Source: Brevibacterium zhoupengii
Lineage (GTDB): Bacteria; Actinomycetota; Actinomycetes; Actinomycetales; Brevibacteriaceae
Reading direction: 5' to 3'
NCBI RefSeq assembly: GCF_021117425.1
Contig: NZ_CP088298.1
Span: 1,178,001 to 1,242,000, forward strand
Length of the DNA: 64,000 nt
Shown: in pieces, positions 8,226-17,098 of the stretch
Position numbering within the stretch: position 1 is the first letter of the stretch
Layout of the letters: the number at the start of each line of letters is the position of its first letter
The notes under the pieces: model-generated
What the model was told of the DNA's origin: nothing
Seen by the model: the letters and a program-made list of their open reading frames with translations, nothing else
Databases searched by the model: none
Program-made: the position numbers and the translations under genes

Positions 8226-8582
8226 ATGAGCATAGGAACAACGACGAAGGACTGCGACGGTCCGCTCTACCCCCATTGGGGTGAGGCACGCCGCGTCGAC
8301 ACCAAAGACGTCGATTGGTCAGGAGTCGCCGAGTACGCCAACCCCGGCACCGACTCGGATCCTGCAGCTGGAGCGGGTGAGGGCAACGCTGAAGAACCGT
8401 TGCGTGGCGACGGGACTCCGGAAGCGTGGGGCCCCGATGCGGGAGCGACGACCGCAGAGTATGCGATCACCACCCTTGCCGCCTGCGGATTCGCAGCATT
8501 GTTGGTCGTCATTTTGAAGTCAGAACCGATCAAGGAACTCGTCACCGGCGTGATCCAAACGGCACTTGGCCTCGGGGCCTGA
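8226..8582 (+). CDS. DUF4244 Flp-pilin-like protein
   Basis: This 118-residue protein has a hydrophilic N-terminal half and then DAGATTAEYAITTLAACGFAALLVVILKS, a single membrane helix preceded by a Gly and followed by the TAEYA motif that characterises Flp-type pilins and the DUF4244 family. It is the likely major pilin subunit or prepilin of the Tad system. The peptidase that would cut at the Gly-Ala site is not in this window. AGGAGGAG immediately upstream supports ATG 8226. The longer frame upstream crosses the repeat elements and is not needed. The two TadE-like genes follow directly. Confidence 0.85.
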   Translation: MSIGTTTKDCDGPLYPHWGEARRVDTKDVDWSGVAEYANPGTDSDPAAGAGEGNAEEPLRGDGTPEAWGPDAGATTAEYAITTLAACGFAALLVVILKSEPIKELVTGVIQTALGLGA

Positions 8583-8583
8583 C

Positions 8584-9009
8584 ATGACGACCGGATGCTC
8601 CTGTGAACCGCGACGATCGAAGCGGCACCGAGATGCGGGAACGGCCACCGCGGAATTTGCCGTTGTCATGCCCGCCATCGTGCTTCTCATCGTCGTGCTC
8701 GCAGGGGCAGCCGCCGTCGGCTTCTCACAGCTGAGAGCCTTCGACGCAGCCAGATCTGCGGCCAGGGAGATCGCCCGCGGCGAGCCACAGGCCGCAGTCG
8801 TGACCGAAGCGAAGAAGCACGCCGGGAAGGCCTCCGAGGTGCTCGTTCGTTCCGAGGGCGGATACTCGACGGTGACTGTGACTATCGAGCTGCCCGCAGC
8901 GATCATCTTCCTCAACGAGGTCGAGGCGGCCGCAACGGCACGAACAGAGGGAGACCGCTCTGCAGGCGGCGAAGCCCTGAGCCTGCCTGTGACAGGAGAC
9001 CCGTCGTGA
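8584..9009 (+). CDS. TadE-like minor pilin protein
   Basis: This 141-residue protein has a basic N-terminus (RRSKRHRD), then GTATAEFAVVMPAIVLLIVVLAGAAAVGFSQLRAFDAARSAARE, the hallmark TadE pseudopilin segment with the Glu of AEF. The remainder is a small extracytoplasmic domain. TadE proteins are minor pseudopilins of the Tad apparatus. The ATG at 8584 follows the DUF4244 stop by one base. Its TGA overlaps the GTG of the next gene, so the three are translationally coupled. Confidence 0.85.
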   Translation: MTTGCSCEPRRSKRHRDAGTATAEFAVVMPAIVLLIVVLAGAAAVGFSQLRAFDAARSAAREIARGEPQAAVVTEAKKHAGKASEVLVRSEGGYSTVTVTIELPAAIIFLNEVEAAATARTEGDRSAGGEALSLPVTGDPS

Positions 9010-9323
9010 CGAACATCGTTGTCGGTTTGTGCTCAATGATCCTGGTCCTTGTCACCGCCATCGGCGGGCTCAGCCAAGCCTTCGCCGCCCACAGCACCGC
9101 ACAGAGCGCTGCCGACCTTGCGGTGCTCGCGGCAGCCGACGCGGTTCGCGGACTCGCCACGGGCGAACCCTGCGACATCGCCAAGCAGGTCGCGCAGCGC
9201 AACGGAGCAGTCGTCAGTGACTGCCGAGCCTCGATGGCAGAGCAGAGCGCCTATGTTCAGGTCGAGGTTGAGATCCCAGGACCGCTGCCGAAAGTGAAGG
9301 AGAAGGCCGTGGCCGGGAAGTAG
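9006..9323 (+). CDS. Rv3654c-family TadE-like protein
   Basis: This 105-residue protein starts with a membrane helix (IVVGLCSMILVLVTAIGGLSQAFAAH), followed by STAQSAADLAVLAAADA, the typical pattern of the small TadE/TadG-like protein encoded beside the helicase in Actinobacteria. Cys residues in GEPCDIAK and VSDCRAS could form a disulfide outside the cell. The GTG start overlaps the previous stop (GTGA). It ends 28 bp before the convergent helicase gene. Confidence 0.82.
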   Translation: MTNIVVGLCSMILVLVTAIGGLSQAFAAHSTAQSAADLAVLAAADAVRGLATGEPCDIAKQVAQRNGAVVSDCRASMAEQSAYVQVEVEIPGPLPKVKEKAVAGK

Positions 9324-9351
9324 AACGGATCGTCAGCTCCGAGGGAGATCC

Positions 9352-11628
9352 TCAGTCCAGAACTGCTCTCAACAGTCGCAGGGCCGCATCCTTCTCCAGG
9401 GGTTCATTGCCGTTGCCGCATTTCGGCGACTGCACGCATGAGGGACAGCCGTCGATGCATTCGCACGCGGCGATCGCATCACGAGTCGCTGACAGCCACC
9501 CCTCGATGACCTCATATCCGCGCTCGGCGAATCCAGCCCCACCGGCCAAACCGTCGTAGACGAAGACGGTGGCCATGCCGGTATCGGCGTGCAGAGCCGT
9601 GGAGACTCCGCCGATGTCCCACCGGTCACAGCCAGCGAACAGCGGCAGGAGGCCGATCGAGGCATGCTCGGCCGCGTGGACGGCACCAGGCAGATCGGCG
9701 TGGATGATCTCAGCCTCGTCCAGCAGCGCCTGCGGAATCGTCCACCACACGGCCTTCGTCTGCAGGGTGCGTTCGGGCAGATCGAGATCGTGCTCGGCGA
9801 TGATCGCACCACCGCGCTTCGCCCGCATCCGGTAGGCGATGACATGGTCCTTGACGTCGACCGTTCCGCTGCACACAGTCACCCCAGACGGCAGAGTCCG
9901 CTGCTGGTCGGTGTCGACAATGTCGATCTCGGTCTGCGATCTTGCCTGCGTCGTGTAGTCGACCTCGGCCCGTTCGACGAGTGCCACATGATCTTCGAGA
10001 TCAAGATCGAGGACAGTGAAGTCTGCCCCTTGGTGTGTATAGACCGCCCCGGGGTGAGCGCCGGTGAAGGCCCCGGACTCGTCGACGGTGCCCAGCAGGG
10101 CACCGGTGCTGGCCTCGACGAGTCGGAACTGGCCGCCCCCGCTGCCTCGGATATCGGACATATCCGCCGCGGACGAGTCCTTCGCCCAGAACCATCCGGT
10201 GGGCCGGGCCCGCAGAAGTTTGCGCTCGACCAGGTCAGCGAGCACCTCGGCGGAGTTGTCGGGGAAGTGGACAAGATCCGATTCCTGCAACGGAACTTCC
10301 GCGGCCGCGGCACACAGGTGCCCGCCCAGCACGTGGGGATTGCCAGGGTGGATGACTCCTGCATCGACGGGAGCATCGAAGATGACCTCGGGGTGATTGA
10401 CGACGTAGGTGTCCAACGGGTCATCACGGGCGATGAACACCGCCATCCACCGCTGTCCCGCACGTCCGGCCCGACCAGCCTGCTGCCACAGCGATGCCAG
10501 GGTTCCCGGCCACCCCGAGATGATGACGAGGTCGAGGCCGGAGATGTCGATGCCAAGCTCGAGAGCATTCGTCGACGCCACAGCCAGCAGCCGACCCGAA
10601 CGCAGTGCGGACTCGAGCAGCCTGCGCTCCTCGGCGAGGTAGCCGCCGCGATAGGCCGCGACCTTGTCCTTCAGCGAGTCATCGACCTGGCCCACTTGAT
10701 CTCGGACCGTAGACGCAAGAGCCTCGGTGCCACGGCGGGAGGCGATGAACGCGATCGACCGGTACCCGGCGCACATGGCGTCGGTGAGGATGTCGGCGGC
10801 CTCGACCAAACCGCTGCGGCGCTCGCCTCCGGGGGAGACCGGGGGTTCCCACAGTGCGAAGCTGCCCGAAGCACGCGGAGAGGAATCCTGGCTCACCGCG
10901 TGGACGTCTCTCCCGGTGAGTTTGGAGAACGCCTGATCCGGGTTCGCCATCGTCGCCGAAGCCCCGATGACCACGGGATGAGCCCCGTAGTGGGCGGCGA
11001 TGCGCAGCAGGCGGCGCAGAATCAGTGCGACGTGGGAGCCGAAGACTCCGCGGTAGCGGTGAGCTTCGTCGATGACGATGTAACGCAGCGATTTGAAGAG
11101 TCGGGAGAAGCGTTCGTGCTGCGGCAGGATCCCGCGATGGAGCATGTCCGGATTGGTGAAGATGATGTTCGCGTGCCGCCTGGCCCAGTCCTTCGACTCC
11201 TGCGAAGTATCCCCGTCATAGGTGGCCGGGCGCATGCCTTGGACGATGAGCTTCTCTAAGTTCGCCAATTGGTCTGCGGCCAATGCCTTCGTCGGCGCGA
11301 TGTAGATCGCTGAGGAGGTGCGCAGCTTCGCCCGGGTGTTCTGAATGGATTCGAGGACCGGCAACCAGAAGCCGAGTGACTTTCCCGAAGCGGTCGGAGT
11401 GGCGATGACGACGTCGGATCCCTCGCGCGCGGCCTGGGCGGCTTCGAGCTGATGATCCCACAGCTGATCCACGCCGATGGCGTGGCAGGCATGTTTGAGT
11501 TCCTCGTCGATCCAGTCCGGCCAGGCCGACTCATGTTCGAAGCGCTGTGGAATATCGCGCACATGGACGATCCGTTCATCCCTGGCACCGAATCCGGTGA
11601 CGATGTCGAGAAGAGCAGAAGAGGCCAT
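9352..11628 (-). CDS. DEAD/DEAH-box helicase, MrfA/YprA-like, with C-terminal Zn-binding domain
   Basis: This 758-residue helicase has ATPTASGKS (motif I), IVIDEAHRYRG (motif II, DEAH), IGASATMANP (motif III) and QQAGRAGRAG (motif VI). A C-terminal region carries a cysteine cluster (CECIDGCPSCVQSPKCGN) of the kind found in MrfA, the Bacillus helicase that acts in mitomycin-lesion repair. It is predicted to unwind DNA 3' to 5'. The associated nuclease MrfB was not seen nearby. An orthologue occupies the same place beside the tad genes in Mycobacterium. It is divergent from the methyltransferase gene, with 55 bp between the start codons, and converges on the TadE-like gene. Confidence 0.9.
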   Translation of the reverse strand: MASSALLDIVTGFGARDERIVHVRDIPQRFEHESAWPDWIDEELKHACHAIGVDQLWDHQLEAAQAAREGSDVVIATPTASGKSLGFWLPVLESIQNTRAKLRTSSAIYIAPTKALAADQLANLEKLIVQGMRPATYDGDTSQESKDWARRHANIIFTNPDMLHRGILPQHERFSRLFKSLRYIVIDEAHRYRGVFGSHVALILRRLLRIAAHYGAHPVVIGASATMANPDQAFSKLTGRDVHAVSQDSSPRASGSFALWEPPVSPGGERRSGLVEAADILTDAMCAGYRSIAFIASRRGTEALASTVRDQVGQVDDSLKDKVAAYRGGYLAEERRLLESALRSGRLLAVASTNALELGIDISGLDLVIISGWPGTLASLWQQAGRAGRAGQRWMAVFIARDDPLDTYVVNHPEVIFDAPVDAGVIHPGNPHVLGGHLCAAAAEVPLQESDLVHFPDNSAEVLADLVERKLLRARPTGWFWAKDSSAADMSDIRGSGGGQFRLVEASTGALLGTVDESGAFTGAHPGAVYTHQGADFTVLDLDLEDHVALVERAEVDYTTQARSQTEIDIVDTDQQRTLPSGVTVCSGTVDVKDHVIAYRMRAKRGGAIIAEHDLDLPERTLQTKAVWWTIPQALLDEAEIIHADLPGAVHAAEHASIGLLPLFAGCDRWDIGGVSTALHADTGMATVFVYDGLAGGAGFAERGYEVIEGWLSATRDAIAACECIDGCPSCVQSPKCGNGNEPLEKDAALRLLRAVLD

Positions 11629-11671
11629 GGCCCCAATTATGGCGCAGTCGGGGTCATCGGGGTGCAGTCGT

Positions 11672-11677
11672 TAGGAT
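11672..11677 (+). promoter_or_regulatory. Probable -10 element for a leaderless transcript
   Basis: TAGGAT ends six bases before GTG 11684. The same six bases overlap the only candidate ribosome-binding site (AGGA 11673-11676), so the two explanations compete. Confidence 0.35.
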
Positions 11678-11683
11678 TTGGGT

Positions 11684-13387
11684 GTGAGTGAACTAGACAT
11701 GACCCTCGTGGCAGACCGACTCTACCGGGCTGGCTACACCGTGCCCCGACTGCGCCAATTGTGGGGTGGACCCATCGCCTCCGCATTGGTGCGCAACAAT
11801 GCGGCACCGGCGATCCACTACTGCGAACAGGTGCTCAACTCCGCGAAGATGCACGCGAAGACGCAGGAGTCATTCGACCAGAATCTGGCGGCTCTGGCGC
11901 TGCTCTTCCACTTCCATCGTGACGTCAGTACCGACACCGCCCGGACCGCTCTCGGCGACGATGCGTTCGACGTCGCCGTCGACCGGGGACTGCTCGTGGC
12001 TGGAACCAACGGCGACACCGGCAAATATGAGGTCGCCGAGGTGGGAACTGCTGGATGTGTGTCCGCTCCGTTTGCTATCACTCCCTATGATCTGCCGGTC
12101 GGAGTTCCGCGCGGCTTTCGCCCAGGCGACGAGAACCTCTACCTGGTCAGCGATCACGGGACTCTCATCAATCCCGATGTCCTCGACGGCGACTTCGTAC
12201 TCGGGCTCGGAGGAGCAGGACGCACCCTCGTGTCACTGACACCTCGCGACCAGGTCAGTGTCTCCGCCGATGTCGGCACCGGGTGCGGCATCCAGGCTCT
12301 GCTTCTGGCCCGACACAGCGACCGCGTCATCGCCACCGACATCTCGGAACGGGCACTGCACCTGACGGGTCTCAGCGCCGAACTCAACGGGGTGGGCAAC
12401 ATCGAGCTCCGGGCCGGATCCATGCTCGAACCACTGCACGAACAGGTGGATCTGCTCGTATCCAACCCACCCTTCGTCATCACACCTCGTGCCAACGTCA
12501 CCACCTTCGAATACAGAGACGCAGGGATGACCGGCGACCGCCTGGTCCGGTCCCTGTTCACTGCGATTCCCGACTCTCTCCAACCAGGCGGACGCTCAGT
12601 GTGTCTCGGGAACTGGGAGACCACCTCGGCGAGGGATGCAGGTCCAGAATCCTGGGTCACGGACCCGGACACCTCGGTGCTCGTCATCGAACGGGAAGGA
12701 CTTGACCCCATCGCCTATGCGGAGACATGGATCCGCGATGGGGGCATCCCTCGTGCCAGCAAGGAATGGAACGCTGCGACCACGGCGTGGATGGATGACT
12801 TCGCCACCCGGGACGTGAGCGAGGTCGTCTTCGGCTATGTCATCATGCACAAGCAGTCGGACTCAGCTGAAGGCAGTGACAGCCACGAGGCTGAGCAGGC
12901 CGCAGATAACGATGTCCCAACGATTGCCGACCACGCGGGTGCCGGCACCTCTTCGCAGTCGTCCTCAACGTTCAAGACCACGGTCAGGACCACCTCGGCG
13001 ATTGCGAACAACCCGCATGGGCTCGGGCAGTTCGTCGCCACTACGTTCGCGCTGAGGTCATGGCTGGCCACCGCCGGGGCCGAGGAGATCGCGAACACGG
13101 TCTTCACGCGTTCCCCGGACCTCGTCGAGCACCGCCACCATGTCCCCGGAGAATCAGATCCGAGCTCGATCACCCTAGAGCAGGGGATCGGATTCGGGCA
13201 GGTCTTCGACCTCGACACCGCCCTGGCCGGATTCGTCTCCGTCGCCGACGGCAGCCTGAGCCTGAGGCAGACCGCGGTGGCTCTGGCACAGCTTCTCGAC
13301 GTCAATCCGACCGCTCTCGAAGACCAGCTCATCGCCCAGGTGAGGAAGCTCGTCGCCGCCGGTGCGCTGCTGCCTGTGAACGATTGA
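11684..13387 (+). CDS. N-6/N5-type methyltransferase with N-terminal DUF7059-like domain
   Basis: This 567-residue protein has an N-terminal helical domain (to about 165), then a Rossmann SAM-binding domain with SADVGTGCGIQALLLARHS and the catalytic-type motif NPPF at 261-264 (N261). It resembles PrmC/small methyltransferases that methylate glutamine or adenine. A Ser/Asp/Glu-rich linker lies at about 388-430. The C-terminal about 130 residues (ATTFALRSWLATAGAEEIANTVFT onward) may be a separate winged-helix-like domain. The start is GTG 11684; a TTG six bases earlier has less support. It is divergent from the helicase and upstream of topA, a place where Actinobacteria often keep this family. 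The substrate is not known. Confidence 0.78.
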   Translation: MSELDMTLVADRLYRAGYTVPRLRQLWGGPIASALVRNNAAPAIHYCEQVLNSAKMHAKTQESFDQNLAALALLFHFHRDVSTDTARTALGDDAFDVAVDRGLLVAGTNGDTGKYEVAEVGTAGCVSAPFAITPYDLPVGVPRGFRPGDENLYLVSDHGTLINPDVLDGDFVLGLGGAGRTLVSLTPRDQVSVSADVGTGCGIQALLLARHSDRVIATDISERALHLTGLSAELNGVGNIELRAGSMLEPLHEQVDLLVSNPPFVITPRANVTTFEYRDAGMTGDRLVRSLFTAIPDSLQPGGRSVCLGNWETTSARDAGPESWVTDPDTSVLVIEREGLDPIAYAETWIRDGGIPRASKEWNAATTAWMDDFATRDVSEVVFGYVIMHKQSDSAEGSDSHEAEQAADNDVPTIADHAGAGTSSQSSSTFKTTVRTTSAIANNPHGLGQFVATTFALRSWLATAGAEEIANTVFTRSPDLVEHRHHVPGESDPSSITLEQGIGFGQVFDLDTALAGFVSVADGSLSLRQTAVALAQLLDVNPTALEDQLIAQVRKLVAAGALLPVND

Positions 13388-13534
13388 AACCCGGAATAAC
13401 GGTAGTATCGAAAACCGTTGTCGTTGAGGTTCACTGCATCAACCCGATGCAGGTCGAGCACGAACATCAGTGTTACATTGGGCCGGATCGTCCGTTTATT
13501 CGATCAACCGGCGCCGTGAGAGGAATGTGAAAGC

Positions 13535-16396
13535 GTGACCACAACCGAGAAGCAGCCCCGCCGTCTCGTCATCGTCGAGTCTCCGACGAAGGCGCGAACG
13601 ATCGTTGGGTACCTCGGAGAGGGTTACGACGTTGAGGCGTCGGTCGGCCACATCCGCGACCTTCCCACCCCGTCCGAGCTCCCGGCAGACATGAAGAAGG
13701 GACCGTACGGCAAGTTCGCCGTCGACGTCGACAACGACTTCGATCCCTACTACCGGGTCGACCCCGGCAAGAAGAAGAAGGTCACCGAACTCAAGCGCCT
13801 CCTCAAGGACGCCGACGAACTCTATCTCGCAACAGATGAGGACCGGGAAGGTGAGGCCATCGCCTGGCACCTTCTCGAAGTCCTCAAGCCGAAGATCCCC
13901 GTCAAGCGCATGGTCTTCCATGAGATCACCCCCGAGGCCATCGAACGGGCCCTGGAGAACACTCGCGAGATTGACGTCGCACTCGTCGACGCCCAGGAGA
14001 CCCGCCGCATCCTCGACCGCCTCTACGGCTACGAGATATCGCCCGTCCTGTGGCGCAAGATCCGCGCCGGCCTCTCCGCCGGTCGTGTCCAGTCGGTGGC
14101 AACCCGTCTTGTCGTCGAACGCGAACGCGAACGCATGGCGTTCGTCTCCGCCGACTACTGGGACCTCGATGTCGACCTGGGGCTGCCCGACGGCACCAGT
14201 CCGTTCGCCGCGAACCTTGCGACCCTCGACGGTGCCCGCGTGGCCTCCGGCCGTGACTTCAACGACAAGGGCGAGCTGAAGAACTCAGCGGCCACCGTCG
14301 TCGATCAGGCCAGGGCCGAAGCGCTGGCCACAGAGCTCAACGGCACCGCGAAGGACGCGCTGACGGTCACGGCCGTCGAGTCGAAGCCGTATTCGCGCAA
14401 GCCTGCGGCACCGTTCACGACCTCGACGCTGCAGCAGGAAGCCGGTCGTAAGCTGCGCATGAGTGCGCGTCAGGCCATGCGCACGGCTCAGTCGTTGTAC
14501 GAACACGGTTACATCACCTATATGCGTACCGACTCCTCGGCACTGTCGGGCCAGGCGATCTCCGCGGCACGGAAGCAGGTGACCGAACTCTACGGTCCCG
14601 AGTTCGTTCCGCAGTCGCCTCGCACCTACTCGGGGAAGCAGAAGTCGGCGCAGGAGGCTCACGAGGCGATCCGTCCCTCCGGCGACTCCTTCCGCACCCC
14701 GGCTCAGGTATCGAAGTCACTCAGCGGCGACGAGTTCCGTCTCTATGACCTGATCTGGAAGCGCACCGTCGCCAGCCAGATGGCCGACGCGAAGGGCAAG
14801 ACCGCGACCATCAAGGTCCGTGCCGACCTCGCCGATGGCCACGAAGCCGGCTTCAGCGCCAGCGGCACCGTCATCACCTTCCGCGGATTCCTCGCCGCCT
14901 ACGAAGAGGGCACCGACGCCGGACGCTATGACACGAAGTCCGGCGAATCACGCCTGCCTCAGGTCGACGAAGGACAGTCGCTGTCCGTGGTCAAGGCCGA
15001 AGCCGACGGTCACACGACGGCCCCGCCGCCGCGCTTCACAGAAGCCAGCCTGGTCAAGCAGCTCGAAGAGCTCGGCATCGGCCGACCTTCGACCTACGCG
15101 GCCACCATCTCCGTCATCCAGGACCGCGGCTACGTGACCTCCCGAGGCAATGCGCTGGTGCCCAGCTGGTTGGCGTTCTCTGTCGTGCGTCTCCTCGAGG
15201 AGCACTTCACCGGGCTCGTCGACTACGCGTTCACCGCCGATCTGGAATCCGAACTCGACCGCATCGCCATGGGCGAAGAGGATCGCAAGGCCTGGCTGGC
15301 CCGCTTCTACTTCGGCGACAAGTCTCAAGATCGCGAAGGACTCAAGGAAGTCGTCGATGACCTCGGCGACATCGATGCCCGCGAGGTCAACACCGTTCGC
15401 ATCAGCGAAGGCGTGAACCTGCGCGTCGGCCGCTACGGTCCTTACCTCGAGGTCCCGGCCTCCGAAGAGGGCGCGGACCCGAAGCGCGTATCTGTGCCTG
15501 AGGACTTGGCCCCGGACGAACTGACCGCGGCGAAGGCCGCTGAACTCATCGAATCCCAGGGCGACGGTGACCGTGAACTGGGAGTCGATCCTGAGACCGG
15601 ACACACGATTGTGGCGAAGAACGGGCGTTTCGGCCCGTACGTCTCCGAGGTTCTGCCTGAGCCTGAAGAGAAGCCCAAGCGTGGGGCCAAGAAGCCGAAG
15701 CCGCGCACCGGCTCCCTGTTCAAGTCCATGGACCTGAACTCGATCGACCTCGAGACGGCACTGACTCTGCTCAGTCTGCCCCGCGTCGTCGGACAGGACG
15801 AAGAGGGCACCGACATCACCGCTCAGAACGGCCGCTATGGTCCGTACCTGAAGAAGGGCACTGACTCACGGTCGCTGACCGAGGAAGATCAGATCTTCAA
15901 CATCACCCTCGACGAGGCGCTGAAGATCTACGCTCAGCCCAAGCAGCGAGGTGGGCGTCAGGCAGCGGCACCGCTGAAGGAATTGGGTGAGGACCCCATT
16001 TCGAAGAAGCCGGTCGTCGTCAAGGACGGTCGCTTCGGCCCCTACGTCACCGATGGTGAGTTCAATGCCACGCTGCGCAAGGACGATACCGTCGAGTCGA
16101 TGAACATCGGCCGTGCCGCCGAGCTCCTGGCGGAGAAGCGTGCGAAGGGACCGGCCAAGAAGAAGGCGCCAGCTAAGAAAGCTCCTGCGAAGAAGGCTCC
16201 TGCGAAGAAGTCGACAGCTGCCAAGACGAGCACCGCCAAGAAGACCACGGCGAAGACTGCGGCTAAGTCAACGACTGCGTCGAAGTCGACTGCTGCGAAA
16301 TCTACGGCGACCAAGTCAACGACAGCGAAGAAGACTACTGCTAAGTCGACGACCGCTGCGAAGAAGACCACGACTGCCAAGCCAAAGACTCCCTGA
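13535..16396 (+). CDS. topA: DNA topoisomerase I with Lys/Ala-rich tail
   Basis: This 953-residue type IA topoisomerase relaxes negative supercoils. The Toprim domain begins at LVIVESPTKARTI, with the acidic triad region TDEDREGEAIAWHL. The catalytic tyrosine is Tyr329 in YITYMRTDSS. Several C-terminal repeats of the actinobacterial type contain NGRFGPYV-like motifs instead of four-Cys zinc fingers. The last about 90 residues are a histone-H1-like KKAPAKKAPAKK and TTAKKTTAKST tail, known in mycobacteria to aid strand passage. The start is GTG 13535, with AGAGGA at 13519-13524. It is followed by two tandem hairpins. Confidence 0.96.
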   Translation: MTTTEKQPRRLVIVESPTKARTIVGYLGEGYDVEASVGHIRDLPTPSELPADMKKGPYGKFAVDVDNDFDPYYRVDPGKKKKVTELKRLLKDADELYLATDEDREGEAIAWHLLEVLKPKIPVKRMVFHEITPEAIERALENTREIDVALVDAQETRRILDRLYGYEISPVLWRKIRAGLSAGRVQSVATRLVVERERERMAFVSADYWDLDVDLGLPDGTSPFAANLATLDGARVASGRDFNDKGELKNSAATVVDQARAEALATELNGTAKDALTVTAVESKPYSRKPAAPFTTSTLQQEAGRKLRMSARQAMRTAQSLYEHGYITYMRTDSSALSGQAISAARKQVTELYGPEFVPQSPRTYSGKQKSAQEAHEAIRPSGDSFRTPAQVSKSLSGDEFRLYDLIWKRTVASQMADAKGKTATIKVRADLADGHEAGFSASGTVITFRGFLAAYEEGTDAGRYDTKSGESRLPQVDEGQSLSVVKAEADGHTTAPPPRFTEASLVKQLEELGIGRPSTYAATISVIQDRGYVTSRGNALVPSWLAFSVVRLLEEHFTGLVDYAFTADLESELDRIAMGEEDRKAWLARFYFGDKSQDREGLKEVVDDLGDIDAREVNTVRISEGVNLRVGRYGPYLEVPASEEGADPKRVSVPEDLAPDELTAAKAAELIESQGDGDRELGVDPETGHTIVAKNGRFGPYVSEVLPEPEEKPKRGAKKPKPRTGSLFKSMDLNSIDLETALTLLSLPRVVGQDEEGTDITAQNGRYGPYLKKGTDSRSLTEEDQIFNITLDEALKIYAQPKQRGGRQAAAPLKELGEDPISKKPVVVKDGRFGPYVTDGEFNATLRKDDTVESMNIGRAAELLAEKRAKGPAKKKAPAKKAPAKKAPAKKSTAAKTSTAKKTTAKTAAKSTTASKSTAAKSTATKSTTAKKTTAKSTTAAKKTTTAKPKTP

Positions 16397-16400
16397 CCGG

Positions 16401-16426
16401 GCTGCGCCCTCCGCCGTTGGCGCAGC
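16401..16426 (+). terminator. Short perfect hairpin after topA
   Basis: GCTGCGCC (16401-16408) pairs perfectly with GGCGCAGC (16419-16426) around a ten-base loop, four bases after the topA stop codon. Confidence 0.55.
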
Positions 16427-16431
16427 GACAT

Positions 16432-16494
16432 GCTGGGGTGGTCGTTTTGTGGTGAATTCCCTAGACGGATTCAGCACAAAACGACCACCCCAGC
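16432..16494. terminator. Long perfect hairpin between convergent topA and GNAT gene
   Basis: Twenty bases at 16432-16451 are perfectly inverted at 16475-16494. After one G-G mismatch, TGAAT (16453-16457) pairs with ATTCA (16469-16473). The palindrome lies 40 bp before the end of the minus-strand GNAT gene, so it can terminate both convergent transcripts. It has no long U-tract; on the minus strand the arm itself ends in AAAACGACC. Confidence 0.65.
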
Positions 16495-16533
16495 TGTTAG
16501 TGGCCGACTCAGTCGTGTCGCTGGCCGAGACTG

Positions 16534-17022
16534 TTATCTGCTGGACTGATTCGCAAACGCGTCAAGCGCCTCACCATCGAGGCGGAAGGTCTCCCATTCG
16601 TCCTGAGCCTTCGCACCCAGCGAACGGTAGAACCCGATTGAGGGCTCGTTCCACTTGAGAACGCACCACTCGAGTCGTGTCAGACCCCGCTTCTGACAGA
16701 TCTGGGCCAAGTGCCCCAGCAGCGCCTTGCCCGCTCCGTTTCCGCGGTGATTGGGATCCACGAACAGGTCCTCGAGCCAGATCCCGTTCCTCCCGGTCCA
16801 GGTGGAGAACGAGTAGAACCAGATCGCGATGCCGATGATCTGTCCGTCCACCTCGGCGACGAGGCCATAGGTATTCGGATGCCCATCTTCCGGGAACATC
16901 ACTGCAGCGAAATCGGCTTCGGTGGCCTCGACCGCATCGGGTTCCTTCTCATACACGGCCAGGGCATGGACCAGCCGGAGGATGTCGGGCAGATCGCTCT
17001 TCGTCGCTTCGCGCACATTCAT
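16534..17022 (-). CDS. GNAT-family N-acetyltransferase
   Basis: This 162-residue protein starts MNVREATKSDLPDILRLVHALAVYEK, runs through WLEDLFVDPNHRGNGAGKALLGHLA (acetyl-CoA loop) and ends with NEPSIGFYRSLGAKAQDEWETFRLDGEALD. This pattern matches the diamine/thialysine acetyltransferase-like GNATs (WxxEDLFV, then WNxxxIxFYxxxGA). It likely acetylates a small amine such as a polyamine or lysine analogue; the substrate is inferred. ATG 17022 is chosen over a much longer frame because the family starts here and GGAG lies 11 bases upstream. It converges on topA. Confidence 0.85.
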   Translation of the reverse strand: MNVREATKSDLPDILRLVHALAVYEKEPDAVEATEADFAAVMFPEDGHPNTYGLVAEVDGQIIGIAIWFYSFSTWTGRNGIWLEDLFVDPNHRGNGAGKALLGHLAQICQKRGLTRLEWCVLKWNEPSIGFYRSLGAKAQDEWETFRLDGEALDAFANQSSR

Positions 17023-17098
17023 CAGCTCATCGTCTCCAATTGCTTCGGTGTTGCAGTACAGGGTGTGCACCACAGGGTTCGTCACGGAACAGATGTCG

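Noticed and set aside
9589..11259. Long plus-strand open frame of 556 codons antisense to the helicase gene
   Set aside because: It is a shadow of a GC-rich gene; the helicase on the minus strand carries all family motifs, and the antisense product has none.
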